Both the position numbers and the translations under genes were made by a program. Below, one piece after another: positions 35,560-46,300 of a stretch of DNA of 64,000 nt (position 1 is the stretch's first letter; each line of letters starts with the position of its first letter). A model generated the notes under the pieces. The model saw nothing but the letters and a program-made list of their open reading frames with translations, did no database searches and was not told where the DNA came from. This stretch comes from Alteromonas sp. a30. Its GTDB lineage: Bacteria; Pseudomonadota; Gammaproteobacteria; Enterobacterales; Alteromonadaceae. The stretch covers positions 124,001-188,000 of the forward strand of contig NZ_JABEPE010000005.1 in assembly GCF_026788005.1 (NCBI RefSeq). The letters are read 5' to 3'.

Positions 35560-38500
35560 ATGAATTCGATTAAAAACTACATCCTGCAACAGGTCGCAAC
35601 CAAAGCTATTACCCAAGAGCAGGCCAAACAATTCCTGTTAGAGCTGAGCCAAGCACAAGCGGCGTCATCCGAAGCAGCAAGCAGTGACGACGACAACGCC
35701 GTGGCAATTATCGGCATGTCTGGGCGTTTTCCTAAAGCAGAGAATGTAGATGAATTCTGGCAACTGCTGCGCGATGGGGTGAACTGTGTTGACGATTTTC
35801 CAGAAGAGCGTCAAAAAGACTTCGAGCACATCTTACGTAACCCCTACTACACCGAATTTTTGATTGGCGATGCCATCGCGGAAAAAGACATTCACCGCGC
35901 CCACGCCAAAGCCGGTTACATGAAGCAAATCGACAAATTTGATGCTAACTTTTTCGGCATTCCACCGAGCGAAGCCACTCACATGGACCCAAATCAGCGC
36001 CAAGCATTAGAGTGCGCGTGGGAAGCCATGGAAGATGCCGGTTACGGCGGTGAAACGCTTTACGGCAAAGACGTTGGCGTCTACATCGGCAAAGAAAACA
36101 CCAACTATTCCTTGTACCGTTACTGCGCGGAAAAAGACCCGATGCAGCTTACTGGTACGTGGGAATCCATTATGGCAAGCCGGATTTCCTACTTATTTAA
36201 CTTCCGTGGCCCGTGCATGGTGGTCGATACTGCTTGTTCTGCGGGCTTAGTGTCGGTACACATGGGCGCGGCAGCCGTGCTTAACGGCGACTGCGACCTC
36301 GCCATTGCAGGTGGCATTAACTTGTCGATTGTGGGCGAGCTTAACACCGAATTCCAAGGCGGCATGACCATGGATTCGGTGGAGTCATCCGACGGTAAAA
36401 TTCGCACCTTCGACGCCAAAGCCAACGGCACCGTATGGGGTGAAGGTGTGGCATTAGTGCTACTCAAGCCGCTGAAAAAAGCGCTTCAAGATGGCGACCA
36501 CATTCACGCCATCATTAAAGGTAGCGCCATCAACAACGACGGTGCGTCCAACGGGTTAACCGCACCTAACGCCGATGCCCAAGAAGACGTTATCGTAAAA
36601 GCATGGGAAAACGCTGGCATTAACCCAGAAACCCTCAGCTACATTGAAGCCCACGGCACAGGCACCGTATTAGGCGACCCTATCGAATTTAAAGGCTTAA
36701 CCGGCGCGTTTCGTCGTTACACTCAGAAAAAACAATTTTGCGCCATTGGGTCACTCAAAACCAACATGGGTCACTTAGTCGCGGCATCGGGCTGTGCGTC
36801 ACTGTTTAAAGTCGTTAAACAGATGCAACATAAGCAATTAGCGCCCACCATTAACTTTAGTGAGCCTAACCCCTACATTAGCTTCCAAACTAGCCCTTTA
36901 TATGTAAACGATCAGCTCAACGACTGGAAACCTAACGGACCAAAACGTGCCGCCATTAGCTCTTTCGGCTTCAGCCACACCAACTGTCACATGGTCATTG
37001 AAGAAGCACCCGCTTATACGCCAGCAGAAGCTACGCGTCCGGCTTATGTACTCAGTATTTCGGCCAAGAAGCCTGCACTATTATTGGATTACATCGAACG
37101 CTATCAAGACCGTATCAACCATAGCGACGAGTGGAACTTAGCAGATTTATGCTACACAGCTAACATTGGGCGTGGTCATTACGCCAGTCGTATTGCCATT
37201 GTCGCTAACAGCGAACAAAGCTTAAGCGCACAATTAGAAGCCGCGAAAGCATTAGTGGAAAACAGTGAAGCCGCTAATGCCGACAGCACCGTATTTTATA
37301 ACACCCACGGCATCGTATCGGAAAAGAAAACCCAGCGTGAAGCCGGTGAAATTACCGATAAAGAGAAAAAACAAATCACCCAAAATGCCGCGGCAGCACT
37401 CAGTCATTGGCTAGAATCTGGAAACGCATCGGATATTACCGAAGTCGCGCAACAATATGTGGCCGGCGCAGATGTCAATTGGTCGGAAGTTTACAAAGGT
37501 GAAAAACGCCATCGTTTAGCCATTCCCACCTACCCATTTGAACGTGTGCGTTTATGGGCAGAGCCGAAAATCACCAAAATTGCCGACTTCACTTCACGTT
37601 TGCATCCCTTGGTGGACCGCCAAAGTGCGCAAAGTGACAACGCATGGACATACGAATCAGTATTCACGCCAGAAAATCACTGGGTACTATCGGATCACAA
37701 AATTAAAAATACCTGCGTTGTACCGGGCACAACCTATTTAGAAATGGCCCGTTTTGCTGTTAGTCACGCCCTAGGGCTAGGCGCTATCGACATGCAGAAC
37801 ATCTTCTTCCTACAACCCATGGTGGTAGAAGAAAATGAGCAGCGTTTAGTGCGTATTACCGTCACCAAAGAAAACGATACCGCCAACTTCAGCATTGAAA
37901 GCCGCGACAGCGACAGCAGCGACGACAACGACTGGCAACAGCACGTTGAAGGCAAAGCCGTAGCATTGACCGATGCGCCTTCTGCCGCGCCGGATATTCC
38001 CACGCTGCAAAAACAATTGCCGGACTTTGAAGAACACTACAGCCCAGAAATGGACACCGGTGTGTTCCAATTTGGCCCACACTGGAACAGCGTGCGCAGC
38101 TCATGGACGCACAACGAGCGTTTCGATATGGATGCCTTAGCTAAACTCTCGCTGCCGCAAGAATTACAAGGCGAGCTCGACAGCTTCCTGATTCACCCAT
38201 CTGTGCTTGATAACGCCATGAACCTGACCTCGCAAACCAGCGGTCACACCTTCTTGCCGTTCATGTACAAATCCTTCCGTTTCTACCGTCCGTTCAGCAC
38301 CGTAATGTACAGCTACATTAAGCCGGGCGACATTAGTGACGAAACCCACAATTACGATGTGGTGTTAGTGGATGAAGAGGGTCAAGTCTTAGCAGAAATT
38401 AACGGGTATGTGACCAAGAAAGTACACAGCTTTAATTTCAGTGGCGATGCACAAAATGAATACCTTGCCCTACGCTGGGTGCCTGCTGGCGAGTTATCTG

Positions 38501-40329
38501 AAAAGCCGGTGATTCCAAGCACGGTGAGCGTGTTCGCTCAAGAAGTGAATAGCGACCTAAGCGACGCCTTTGCCGACGCCGGTATTAAGGCGCAAATTCA
38601 CAGCCTTGATAGCCTCACGCCAGAACGCGCCGCAGAACTTGCTCAAGGCGAATTGCAATCGACCGATGCCATCGCCATTGTGATGAACCAACCGGTGGAT
38701 TTTGCCAAACTCACTAACGACCAAAGCGCAGCGTTACAAAAACACAGCAACGATGCCCTGTTTAGCCTGATAAAAGCTAACGCCGAGCACAAAGTGAAGC
38801 TAAATGCGGGCTTGTTAGTCTTAACCCAAAACAGTGTTGCAGCCGGGCATGACGATAAGGTTAACAACCCGTGGGGCGCGTCAGTTACTTATTTAGCGCT
38901 CACCGCCGCCCAAGAAGATGCCGACCTAAGCGCGCGTGTATTAGATGCCGACAGCATCGACAAACAAAGCATTGCGCAACTCATTGCGTTACCAGTAGGC
39001 AAACGCTTTGCTTTGCGCAACAGTCAGTTAACTCAAGCGGAACTTTACCCAACCGAGCTAGCAGCGGTTGACTCAAGCCGCATTGATTCTGGCGTGTATG
39101 TGATCACCGGTGGTTTAGGCGGCCTTGGTTTAGCCACTGCCGACTACCTTGCACAGCAAGCACAGCAACGTAAATTGGACATCCACATCGTGCTCACTGG
39201 CCGCTCAACACTAGCCGATGCTGCACAATGGGGCGAACTTGCCACGCAAGCCAACGATGAAAAACAAGCTAGCCGCTACAGCAAGCTTGTCGACTTGCAA
39301 AAACGGGTGAAATCCGTGCGTTACCTTGCCACCGACATAGCCAACCCAGAAAGCGTGCATCAGCTTATTAGCGACGCAAACAGTATAGGCAATGGCATTC
39401 GCGGTATTTTCCACACTGCGGGGATTGCCGGAGATGGCTTTATTTTGCGTAAAACCGCCGAAACCTTTGAGTCGGTATTAAGCGCGAAAGTCAACGGCAC
39501 CGTGTTTATGCTCAACGCATTACGTGAACTCAAGATTTCGCCTGATTTCGTCTTACTGTTCTCCTCAACAACTGCCCTAACCGCAGGCGAAGGTCAGAGT
39601 GACTACGCTGCCGCCAACGCCTTTATGGATGCCATCGCCAGCAATAACAACGGCGTGTACGCCATCAACTGGCCAAGCTGGGCAGAAGTGGGCATGGCTG
39701 CGGATTACGGTATTGGTGATGAAAACTCCCCATTTGCGTTAATCGCTCCAGCCCAAGCCTTTGCCAAAATGGAAGCCATTTTTGCGGCCAGCAACGAACA
39801 AGCAGTGAATAACATCATCCCAAGTGATGTGAACCCAGCGGTACTGGCTGACGAATTAGGCCATTTGCCAATTGCCCTTGTGCCAGAGCTGGAAACTCGC
39901 TTAAAACGCGCCGCTAGCAGCAATGCCGATGCAGGGGTAGACGATGTAGATGTGGATATTCGCGGTAAGAGTGAAGACGACCTCACCGAAACCGAAATCA
40001 CCCTTGCCAAAGTGTACGCCGCTGTATTGGGCCTAACCGAAATCGACATTTTCACCAACTTCCAAGACATGGGCGGCAACTCCATTATCGCCACCCACTT
40101 ATTGAAAGTCATAGATGAATACTTCCCAAGCGTGGTGGATATTTCCGACGTGTTCTCCTACCCCGCAATTGACGTAATGGCCGAATACATCGACGAAAAA
40201 CGGGGTGTGGAATCCAAACCCGCCGCTGGCGCAAGTGAAGAAAAAGCAGAAGATAAAGACTGGGACAACATGCTAGACAGCGTGGTTGATGGCGAAGGTT
40301 CCATCGACGATTTACTGGACTCATTCTAA
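35560..40329 (+). CDS. AT-less type I PKS module: KS-DH(altered)-KR-ACP
   Basis: A 1589-residue module of the same plan. An N-terminal helical docking segment covers 1-40. KS 47-465 with Cys226 in DTACSAG, EAHGTGT and NMGH. No AT. DH about 670-955, where the catalytic motif reads HKIKNTCVVP: His713 and Pro722 are kept but Gly717 is Asn, while Asp884 (HPSVLDN) is present. KR about 1175-1390 with GGLGGLG at 1184 and Tyr1349 in DYAAAN; the Asp in AGDG suggests a B-type reductase. ACP 1470-1545 with Ser1508 in GGNSI. The tail ends SIDDLLDSF, a likely docking motif. It adds one C2 unit to the hydroxyl or, if the DH works, the alkene stage. Confidence 0.92.
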   Translation: MNSIKNYILQQVATKAITQEQAKQFLLELSQAQAASSEAASSDDDNAVAIIGMSGRFPKAENVDEFWQLLRDGVNCVDDFPEERQKDFEHILRNPYYTEFLIGDAIAEKDIHRAHAKAGYMKQIDKFDANFFGIPPSEATHMDPNQRQALECAWEAMEDAGYGGETLYGKDVGVYIGKENTNYSLYRYCAEKDPMQLTGTWESIMASRISYLFNFRGPCMVVDTACSAGLVSVHMGAAAVLNGDCDLAIAGGINLSIVGELNTEFQGGMTMDSVESSDGKIRTFDAKANGTVWGEGVALVLLKPLKKALQDGDHIHAIIKGSAINNDGASNGLTAPNADAQEDVIVKAWENAGINPETLSYIEAHGTGTVLGDPIEFKGLTGAFRRYTQKKQFCAIGSLKTNMGHLVAASGCASLFKVVKQMQHKQLAPTINFSEPNPYISFQTSPLYVNDQLNDWKPNGPKRAAISSFGFSHTNCHMVIEEAPAYTPAEATRPAYVLSISAKKPALLLDYIERYQDRINHSDEWNLADLCYTANIGRGHYASRIAIVANSEQSLSAQLEAAKALVENSEAANADSTVFYNTHGIVSEKKTQREAGEITDKEKKQITQNAAAALSHWLESGNASDITEVAQQYVAGADVNWSEVYKGEKRHRLAIPTYPFERVRLWAEPKITKIADFTSRLHPLVDRQSAQSDNAWTYESVFTPENHWVLSDHKIKNTCVVPGTTYLEMARFAVSHALGLGAIDMQNIFFLQPMVVEENEQRLVRITVTKENDTANFSIESRDSDSSDDNDWQQHVEGKAVALTDAPSAAPDIPTLQKQLPDFEEHYSPEMDTGVFQFGPHWNSVRSSWTHNERFDMDALAKLSLPQELQGELDSFLIHPSVLDNAMNLTSQTSGHTFLPFMYKSFRFYRPFSTVMYSYIKPGDISDETHNYDVVLVDEEGQVLAEINGYVTKKVHSFNFSGDAQNEYLALRWVPAGELSEKPVIPSTVSVFAQEVNSDLSDAFADAGIKAQIHSLDSLTPERAAELAQGELQSTDAIAIVMNQPVDFAKLTNDQSAALQKHSNDALFSLIKANAEHKVKLNAGLLVLTQNSVAAGHDDKVNNPWGASVTYLALTAAQEDADLSARVLDADSIDKQSIAQLIALPVGKRFALRNSQLTQAELYPTELAAVDSSRIDSGVYVITGGLGGLGLATADYLAQQAQQRKLDIHIVLTGRSTLADAAQWGELATQANDEKQASRYSKLVDLQKRVKSVRYLATDIANPESVHQLISDANSIGNGIRGIFHTAGIAGDGFILRKTAETFESVLSAKVNGTVFMLNALRELKISPDFVLLFSSTTALTAGEGQSDYAAANAFMDAIASNNNGVYAINWPSWAEVGMAADYGIGDENSPFALIAPAQAFAKMEAIFAASNEQAVNNIIPSDVNPAVLADELGHLPIALVPELETRLKRAASSNADAGVDDVDVDIRGKSEDDLTETEITLAKVYAAVLGLTEIDIFTNFQDMGGNSIIATHLLKVIDEYFPSVVDISDVFSYPAIDVMAEYIDEKRGVESKPAAGASEEKAEDKDWDNMLDSVVDGEGSIDDLLDSF

Positions 40330-40347
40330 CGAGTTGGAGATAAGCGA

Positions 40348-43300
40348 GTGACTCAACAAACGGCAGACAACAAAAAAGACCTCATGCGTTACCTGATTGA
40401 ACAGGTAAAAGCAGGTTCGTTGCCAAAAGACAAAGCGGTGGAATTCTTGAAGGTTGTGGACGGAGTAAAACCCGAAAACGCGGCCGCTCAAGACATCGCC
40501 ATTGTTGGTATGGCCTGCCGTTTCCCCGAAGCCGACACCAAAGAAGCCTTTTGGGACAACCTTGCTTCAGGTAAAAACAGCATTCGCCCTTTCCCAGAAA
40601 AACGCCGTGAACAGCTTTTATCTATTGAAGATGACGACATTGAGCTATTTAACGGCGGCTTTTTAAACTCCGTTGAAGACTTCGACAACGACTATTTCAG
40701 CATTCCACCCGCCATTGCCAAGCACATGGACCCTTACCACAGGCTGTTCTTACAAAGCCTGATTGAGACCATTGAAGATGCCGGTTACAACCGCACCGAC
40801 TTGCAAGGCAAAAACGTGGGTATTTACGCCGGTAACGACCACACCCACCGCTTATTCAGCAACTATTTAAGCTTTATTGAAGACAAAGATTTCAATTCTA
40901 TTACCGGCTCATGGACAGCCGTATTCGCCAGCCGTTTGGCGTACTTGCTGAATTTACAAGGCCCCGCGCTGGTAATCGACACCTCCTGCTCTTCTGGCCT
41001 TGTGGCCATGGATTACGCCATTAAAGGCTTACAAGCTGGCGATTGTGAATCGGCACTGGTTGGCGCGGCGAACCTGTTTTTTGCGCCGGGCAAAGGCATT
41101 GTTGGCGATGTAGAAAACGACGACTTTATGGTGCGCACTTTCGATAACCGAGCTTCCGGCACGGTTTGGGGAGAAGGCGTTGCCAGTTTCCTACTAAAAA
41201 CCGTGGAACAAGCGGAAAAGGATGGCGACGACATTTATGCCGTGATTAAAGGCATTGCCGTTAACAACGATGGCGCATCCAACGGCATTACCGCACCCAA
41301 CGCCAGAGCACAACAAGATGTGCTGCAAAAAGCGTGGAAAAAAGCAGGGATTTCGCCAGAGCAATTGTCCTACATTGAAAGCCACGGCACAGGCACCAAT
41401 TTAGGCGATCCGATTGAAATTCGCGGCTTAAGCAACGCCGTTGCCAAACACACGCAGCGTAAGCAATTTTGCGGCATCGGTAGCGTAAAAACCAACATTG
41501 GTCACACGGTTGCCACTGCGGGATTGGCATCACTAAGCAAAGTATTGCTGAGCTACAAACACCAGCAATTACCGCCCAGCTTGAACTTTAATGTGCCCAA
41601 CTTATTTATCGACTTCACCAACAGTCCGGTGTATGTCAACGATACCTTGGCAAGCTGGCCGGTGAGCGATCAGCCGCGCTATGCAGGCATTAGTTCGTTT
41701 AGCTTAAGTGGCACAAACTGCCACTTGGTGTTGCAAGATTACGTGAAGCAAACATCAGAAGTGAAAAGAAACAGCAGCGAACAACCGCTATTGTTAGTGA
41801 TCTCGGCGCGAAATAACGCCTTATTGCAGCAAACTGCGCAACGTTATTTAGATTTTATTGACGCTGAACAACCAGATTTATATCACCTATGCTTTACTGC
41901 TGCTCACGGGCGTGAACAACACCAACACCGCATTGCTATTGTGGTGTCTTCTTTGAACGAGGCAACGCAAGCCTTGGCCTTAATTGCTCAAGCCGACACA
42001 GCGGGCATCGACAAAAACAGCAACATCATCACCTTGCAAAGCGCAGGCGAAAGTAAGCTTTCCGGCAGCCAACTCGACAAGCACGCCAAAGCGCTGATTC
42101 AAGAGGCTGAAACGAATCGCCAATCTATTGATGTAAAAGCCATCGCCACCGCCTTTGTCCAAGGTGCGCGCGTGAATTGGTTGCCGCTGTTTGCAGAATC
42201 GGATCGCAAACGAGTTCACCTTCCTGCACAACCCTTTAAAGAAGAAGCCTTCTGGTTATTGCCGAAAAAACGCGTGGTAAGCACGCAACAAGCACAGAAC
42301 GACGCCGATGAAACTGCGGAAATTCTTGCCGAAATTAGCGGCAAACCTGCGCGCATTGAAGGCGTTGCCAACGACGACAGCTTAAACGGATTAGCAGCCA
42401 AATTTGTGGCTTATGTGATTGCCGAAACCCTAGGTTATAACGACTTAAGCGTTAGCAGTGATTACTACGCACTGGGCGGTGATTCCATTACCAGCACAAA
42501 AATCACCCATATTTTAAGCGACTTGTTACCTATTGAAGTGCAAGCCAACGATTTACTGGCAGCCGAAAATATTGGCGCTTTTGTTGCCCGTGTTACCGAG
42601 ATTATTCTTGTCTCTCCTGAAGCGTGTAACATGCTTACGTCAAAACAGCCCAAAGGCCAACAACAGCCCTCAAGCGGGGCAAATGCCATTGTCACTTTGC
42701 CGAAACAAGCACACTACCCGCTTTCTCGCGCGCAACAACGCATGTACGTGTTGGCAGGGCTTGCGCCTAATTCCACCGCTTATAACGTCAACGCCGTGGT
42801 GGAAATTAGCGAGTTACCGGACTTAACCGAAACCGAAAACCTGTTTAATCAGCTTATTTCACGCCATGAAAGCTTGCGCACCGGTTTTAAAATGCAAGGC
42901 GAAACGCCGGTTCAGGTCATTGTGCCTAAAACCTCAACCAGCGCCCACATCAAGGTCACGCACACCAAGCTTAGCAATGCACATGACAGCATCGACGCTG
43001 CCGTGCAGCAATGGGCCAGCGACTTTATTCAGCCTTTCGATTTAACCACACCACCATTGATGCGTTTGGGCTTTGCCTCCAGCACCGATAACAGCCGTCA
43101 TTACATGATCCTCGATATGCATCATATCGTCACCGATGGCACCTCAATGGGCTTGCTCATTGGCGAATACATGCAACTGGCCGCCGAGCAAGAGCTTGCG
43201 CCGCTCACCTTGCAATACAAAGACTTCGCCCAGTGGCACAATCAGCAAATGCCGCTTCTGGAAAACAAACATCAGGCTTATTGGCTTGAACGTTTTGCCG

Positions 43301-46300
43301 AAGAAGTGCCCGAAGCGCAGTTGCCGCTCGACTTCCCTCGCCCAGCATTCCAGAAGTTCGATGGACACAAAGTGCAATCAGTATTAAGCCGCGACCTGTT
43401 AGCGCGCTGCAAAACCTTTGCTGCAAGCGAAGGCATATCGTTATTTATGATGCTGTCAGCCGTGTTCCGCGTGTTAATGGCAAAATACCAAGTAGCCAAC
43501 GACCTTGTGCTAGGCACGCCAGTCGCAGGGCGCAACCGTCGCGAACTGCAATCCATGATTGGTATGTTCGTTAACACCGTTGCCTTGCGTTATCAGCTAG
43601 ACCAAACCCATAGTTTCAGCGAGATTTTACAAGGCGTAAAACAACACACTTTAGCGGATTTTGCGCATCAAGATTACCCGTTCGAATTGCTACCAGAACA
43701 ACTGGATATTCCGCGCAATAACGCTAAAAACCCCTTGTTCGATATTTACTTCGTACTGCAAAACGAAGACATGGGCCTTGATGGCGATGGCGTGAACATG
43801 CTGCCCGTGGATACCGGCATTGCCCGTTTCGACTTAACCGTTGTCTGCCGAGAGTTGAAAAACCAATCGGCGCAGCACGGCATGACCATTGATTGGGAAT
43901 ACGCCACCAGCTTGTTTAGTGCGCGCACCATTGAACGCATGGCAATGCATTTTGAGCAAGTGCTGGAACAATTACTCTCACAGCCTAACGTTGCCGTAAG
44001 CGAAATCAGTTGTTTAACTGTCGACGAATACCAAAAGCTGGTAGTCGATTTCAATCAAACCGAAACCGATTACCCGTCCGATGCGCCAGTACAGCAGTTG
44101 TTCGAACAGCAAGTGGCGCAACATCCCGACGCGGTGGCGTTTCGTTATGTGGAAAACGGCGATAACGTTGCCGTTGAATTAACCTACACGCAACTCAATA
44201 ACGCAGCGAATCAGCTCGCACATAAGCTCATTGCCGAAGGCATTCAAACGCAGCAAGTAGTGGCCTTGTATTTACCTCGCTCGGTGGACATGGCAATTGC
44301 CATTTTGGCGACGCTTAAAGCAGGCGCAACTTATGTGCCTATCGACAGCGCTAACCCAGAAGATCGTAACCAAGGTATTTTAGAAGACAGCGGCGCGGCG
44401 TTAATGCTCAGCCATTCCAGCATGACGCCGTTGAATGCCCCCGTGCCCACATTGCAAGTCGATGAACTGGATTTATCCGCGCAAAGCACCGAGAACCCGC
44501 CAACCTTAAACAACGGCGAAAGCTTGATTTACTTGATGTACACATCCGGTACAACGGGCAAACCCAAAGGCACGCAAATTCGCCACAAGAGCGTCACCCG
44601 CGTAGTCTGCAACACCAACTACATGACGCTTTCACCAAGCGATGTGTGCTTGCAGATTTCCAGCTTCGCTTTTGATGGCTGCGTGGCAGACTTTTACGGC
44701 GCATTATTAAACGGCGCAAAAGTCATTCTTACTAGCAAAGAAGACACCCTAGAACCAGCGACATTAGCCAAGGTGATCCGCAGCCAGCAAGTAACGTCGA
44801 TGTTCGTAACAACGGCGCTATTTAACATTATCGCCGACAACATTTTAGATTCCCTTGGCAGCATCGAAAACATCATGTTTGGTGGCGAAGCGGTGTCGGT
44901 ACAACATGTGGTCAAAGCCTACCAACAACTTGGCGCAGGCAAACTGATCCACGTATACGGCCCAACCGAAAGCACGGTATTTGCCACAGGTTATGTCATT
45001 AACGACCTGCCGGATTCGCCGGTAACGATCCCCATTGGTCCAGCCATTGCCAATACCCGTGTGTACGTGTTGGATGACTTCTTAAGGCCAGTTCCCGCAG
45101 GCATTAGTGGCGAACTCTTTATTGGTGGTGATGGCATTGCCCTTGGCTACCTGAATCGCCCGGATTTAACCGACGAGCGCTTTATTGCGTCACCATTTGT
45201 TGAAGGCGACCGCTTGTATCGCACGGGAGATGTGGTCACTTGTTTAGACGATGGCAGCATCGTGTATCAATCACGTAAAGATCATCAGGTGAAAATTCGT
45301 GGGTTCCGCATCGAGCTAGACGAAATCAAAGCCATTTTGAATCAATATGATGGCGTGATTGATAGCATTGTTACTGCTGATCCAGACGACAGCGGCACGC
45401 GCCAATTATTAAGCTGGATTATGGTCGAATCGCCAGAAAGCTTCGACGCTCAAGCCTTGTTAGCGCACCTACGTAGCACCTTACCGGACTACATGATCCC
45501 TGCGGCAATCACGCCAATGGCAGAATTCCCGCTGAATAATAATGGCAAGCTAGACAAAGCCAAACTGCCAGCACCGCAACTGAGTTCAGGCGAAAAAGTC
45601 GCTGCCCGCGATGACGTAGAGCAAACCATGTTGGATGTGTGGCAGGATATTTTGCAAACCCAAGAAATTGGCGTCACCGACAACTTCTTCTCTATTGGCG
45701 GCGACTCCATTAAAGGCATTCAGGTGGTAGCTCGTTTGCAAGAGCGCGGCATTAACCTTGATACCGCCACCTTATTCCAGCATCAAAATATTGAAGCTTT
45801 GGCGAAGCACACCGCGCTAAACAACCAAAGCATGCAAATATCCCAAGCGCCGTGTGAAGGCGAGCTAATTCTCAACCCAGTACAGCGCTGGTTTATGGAT
45901 TCGGTCAACCAACAAGGCTTGTCGGCTGCGGCATACAACCAGTTTAACCAAGCCATGTGGATTGCCTTAGATGCCTCAGAGGCCATCGGCGAAGCACAGC
46001 TTGAGCGCGCCTTGCAACAGCTTTGTGAGCATCACGATATGCTGCGTGTTGCCTTTAGCGTGAACGCCAATGCTGACCAGCCTGCGATATTCGATTCACT
46101 ATCGCACCAAGCCTTTGTGATTAACAGCACCAACGTTAGCGACACGCAATTAGCCTCGTCAGAAACCCAAGCATTCGCGCAAAGCATACAGCAACACATC
46201 AACATTGAGCGTGGCATTCATGTGAGTGCAGGCTTGCTTAGCAGCACTAAAGACTCTGCCCAACAAGCGTTAATCATTGCGATCCACCACCTTGTGGTGG

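Noticed and set aside
40495-41740. Non-elongating KS (KS0) in the KS-ACP-C-A-PCP-E protein
   Set aside because: The Cys and both His motifs (ESHGTGT, NIGHT) are intact, so decarboxylative condensation should be possible.
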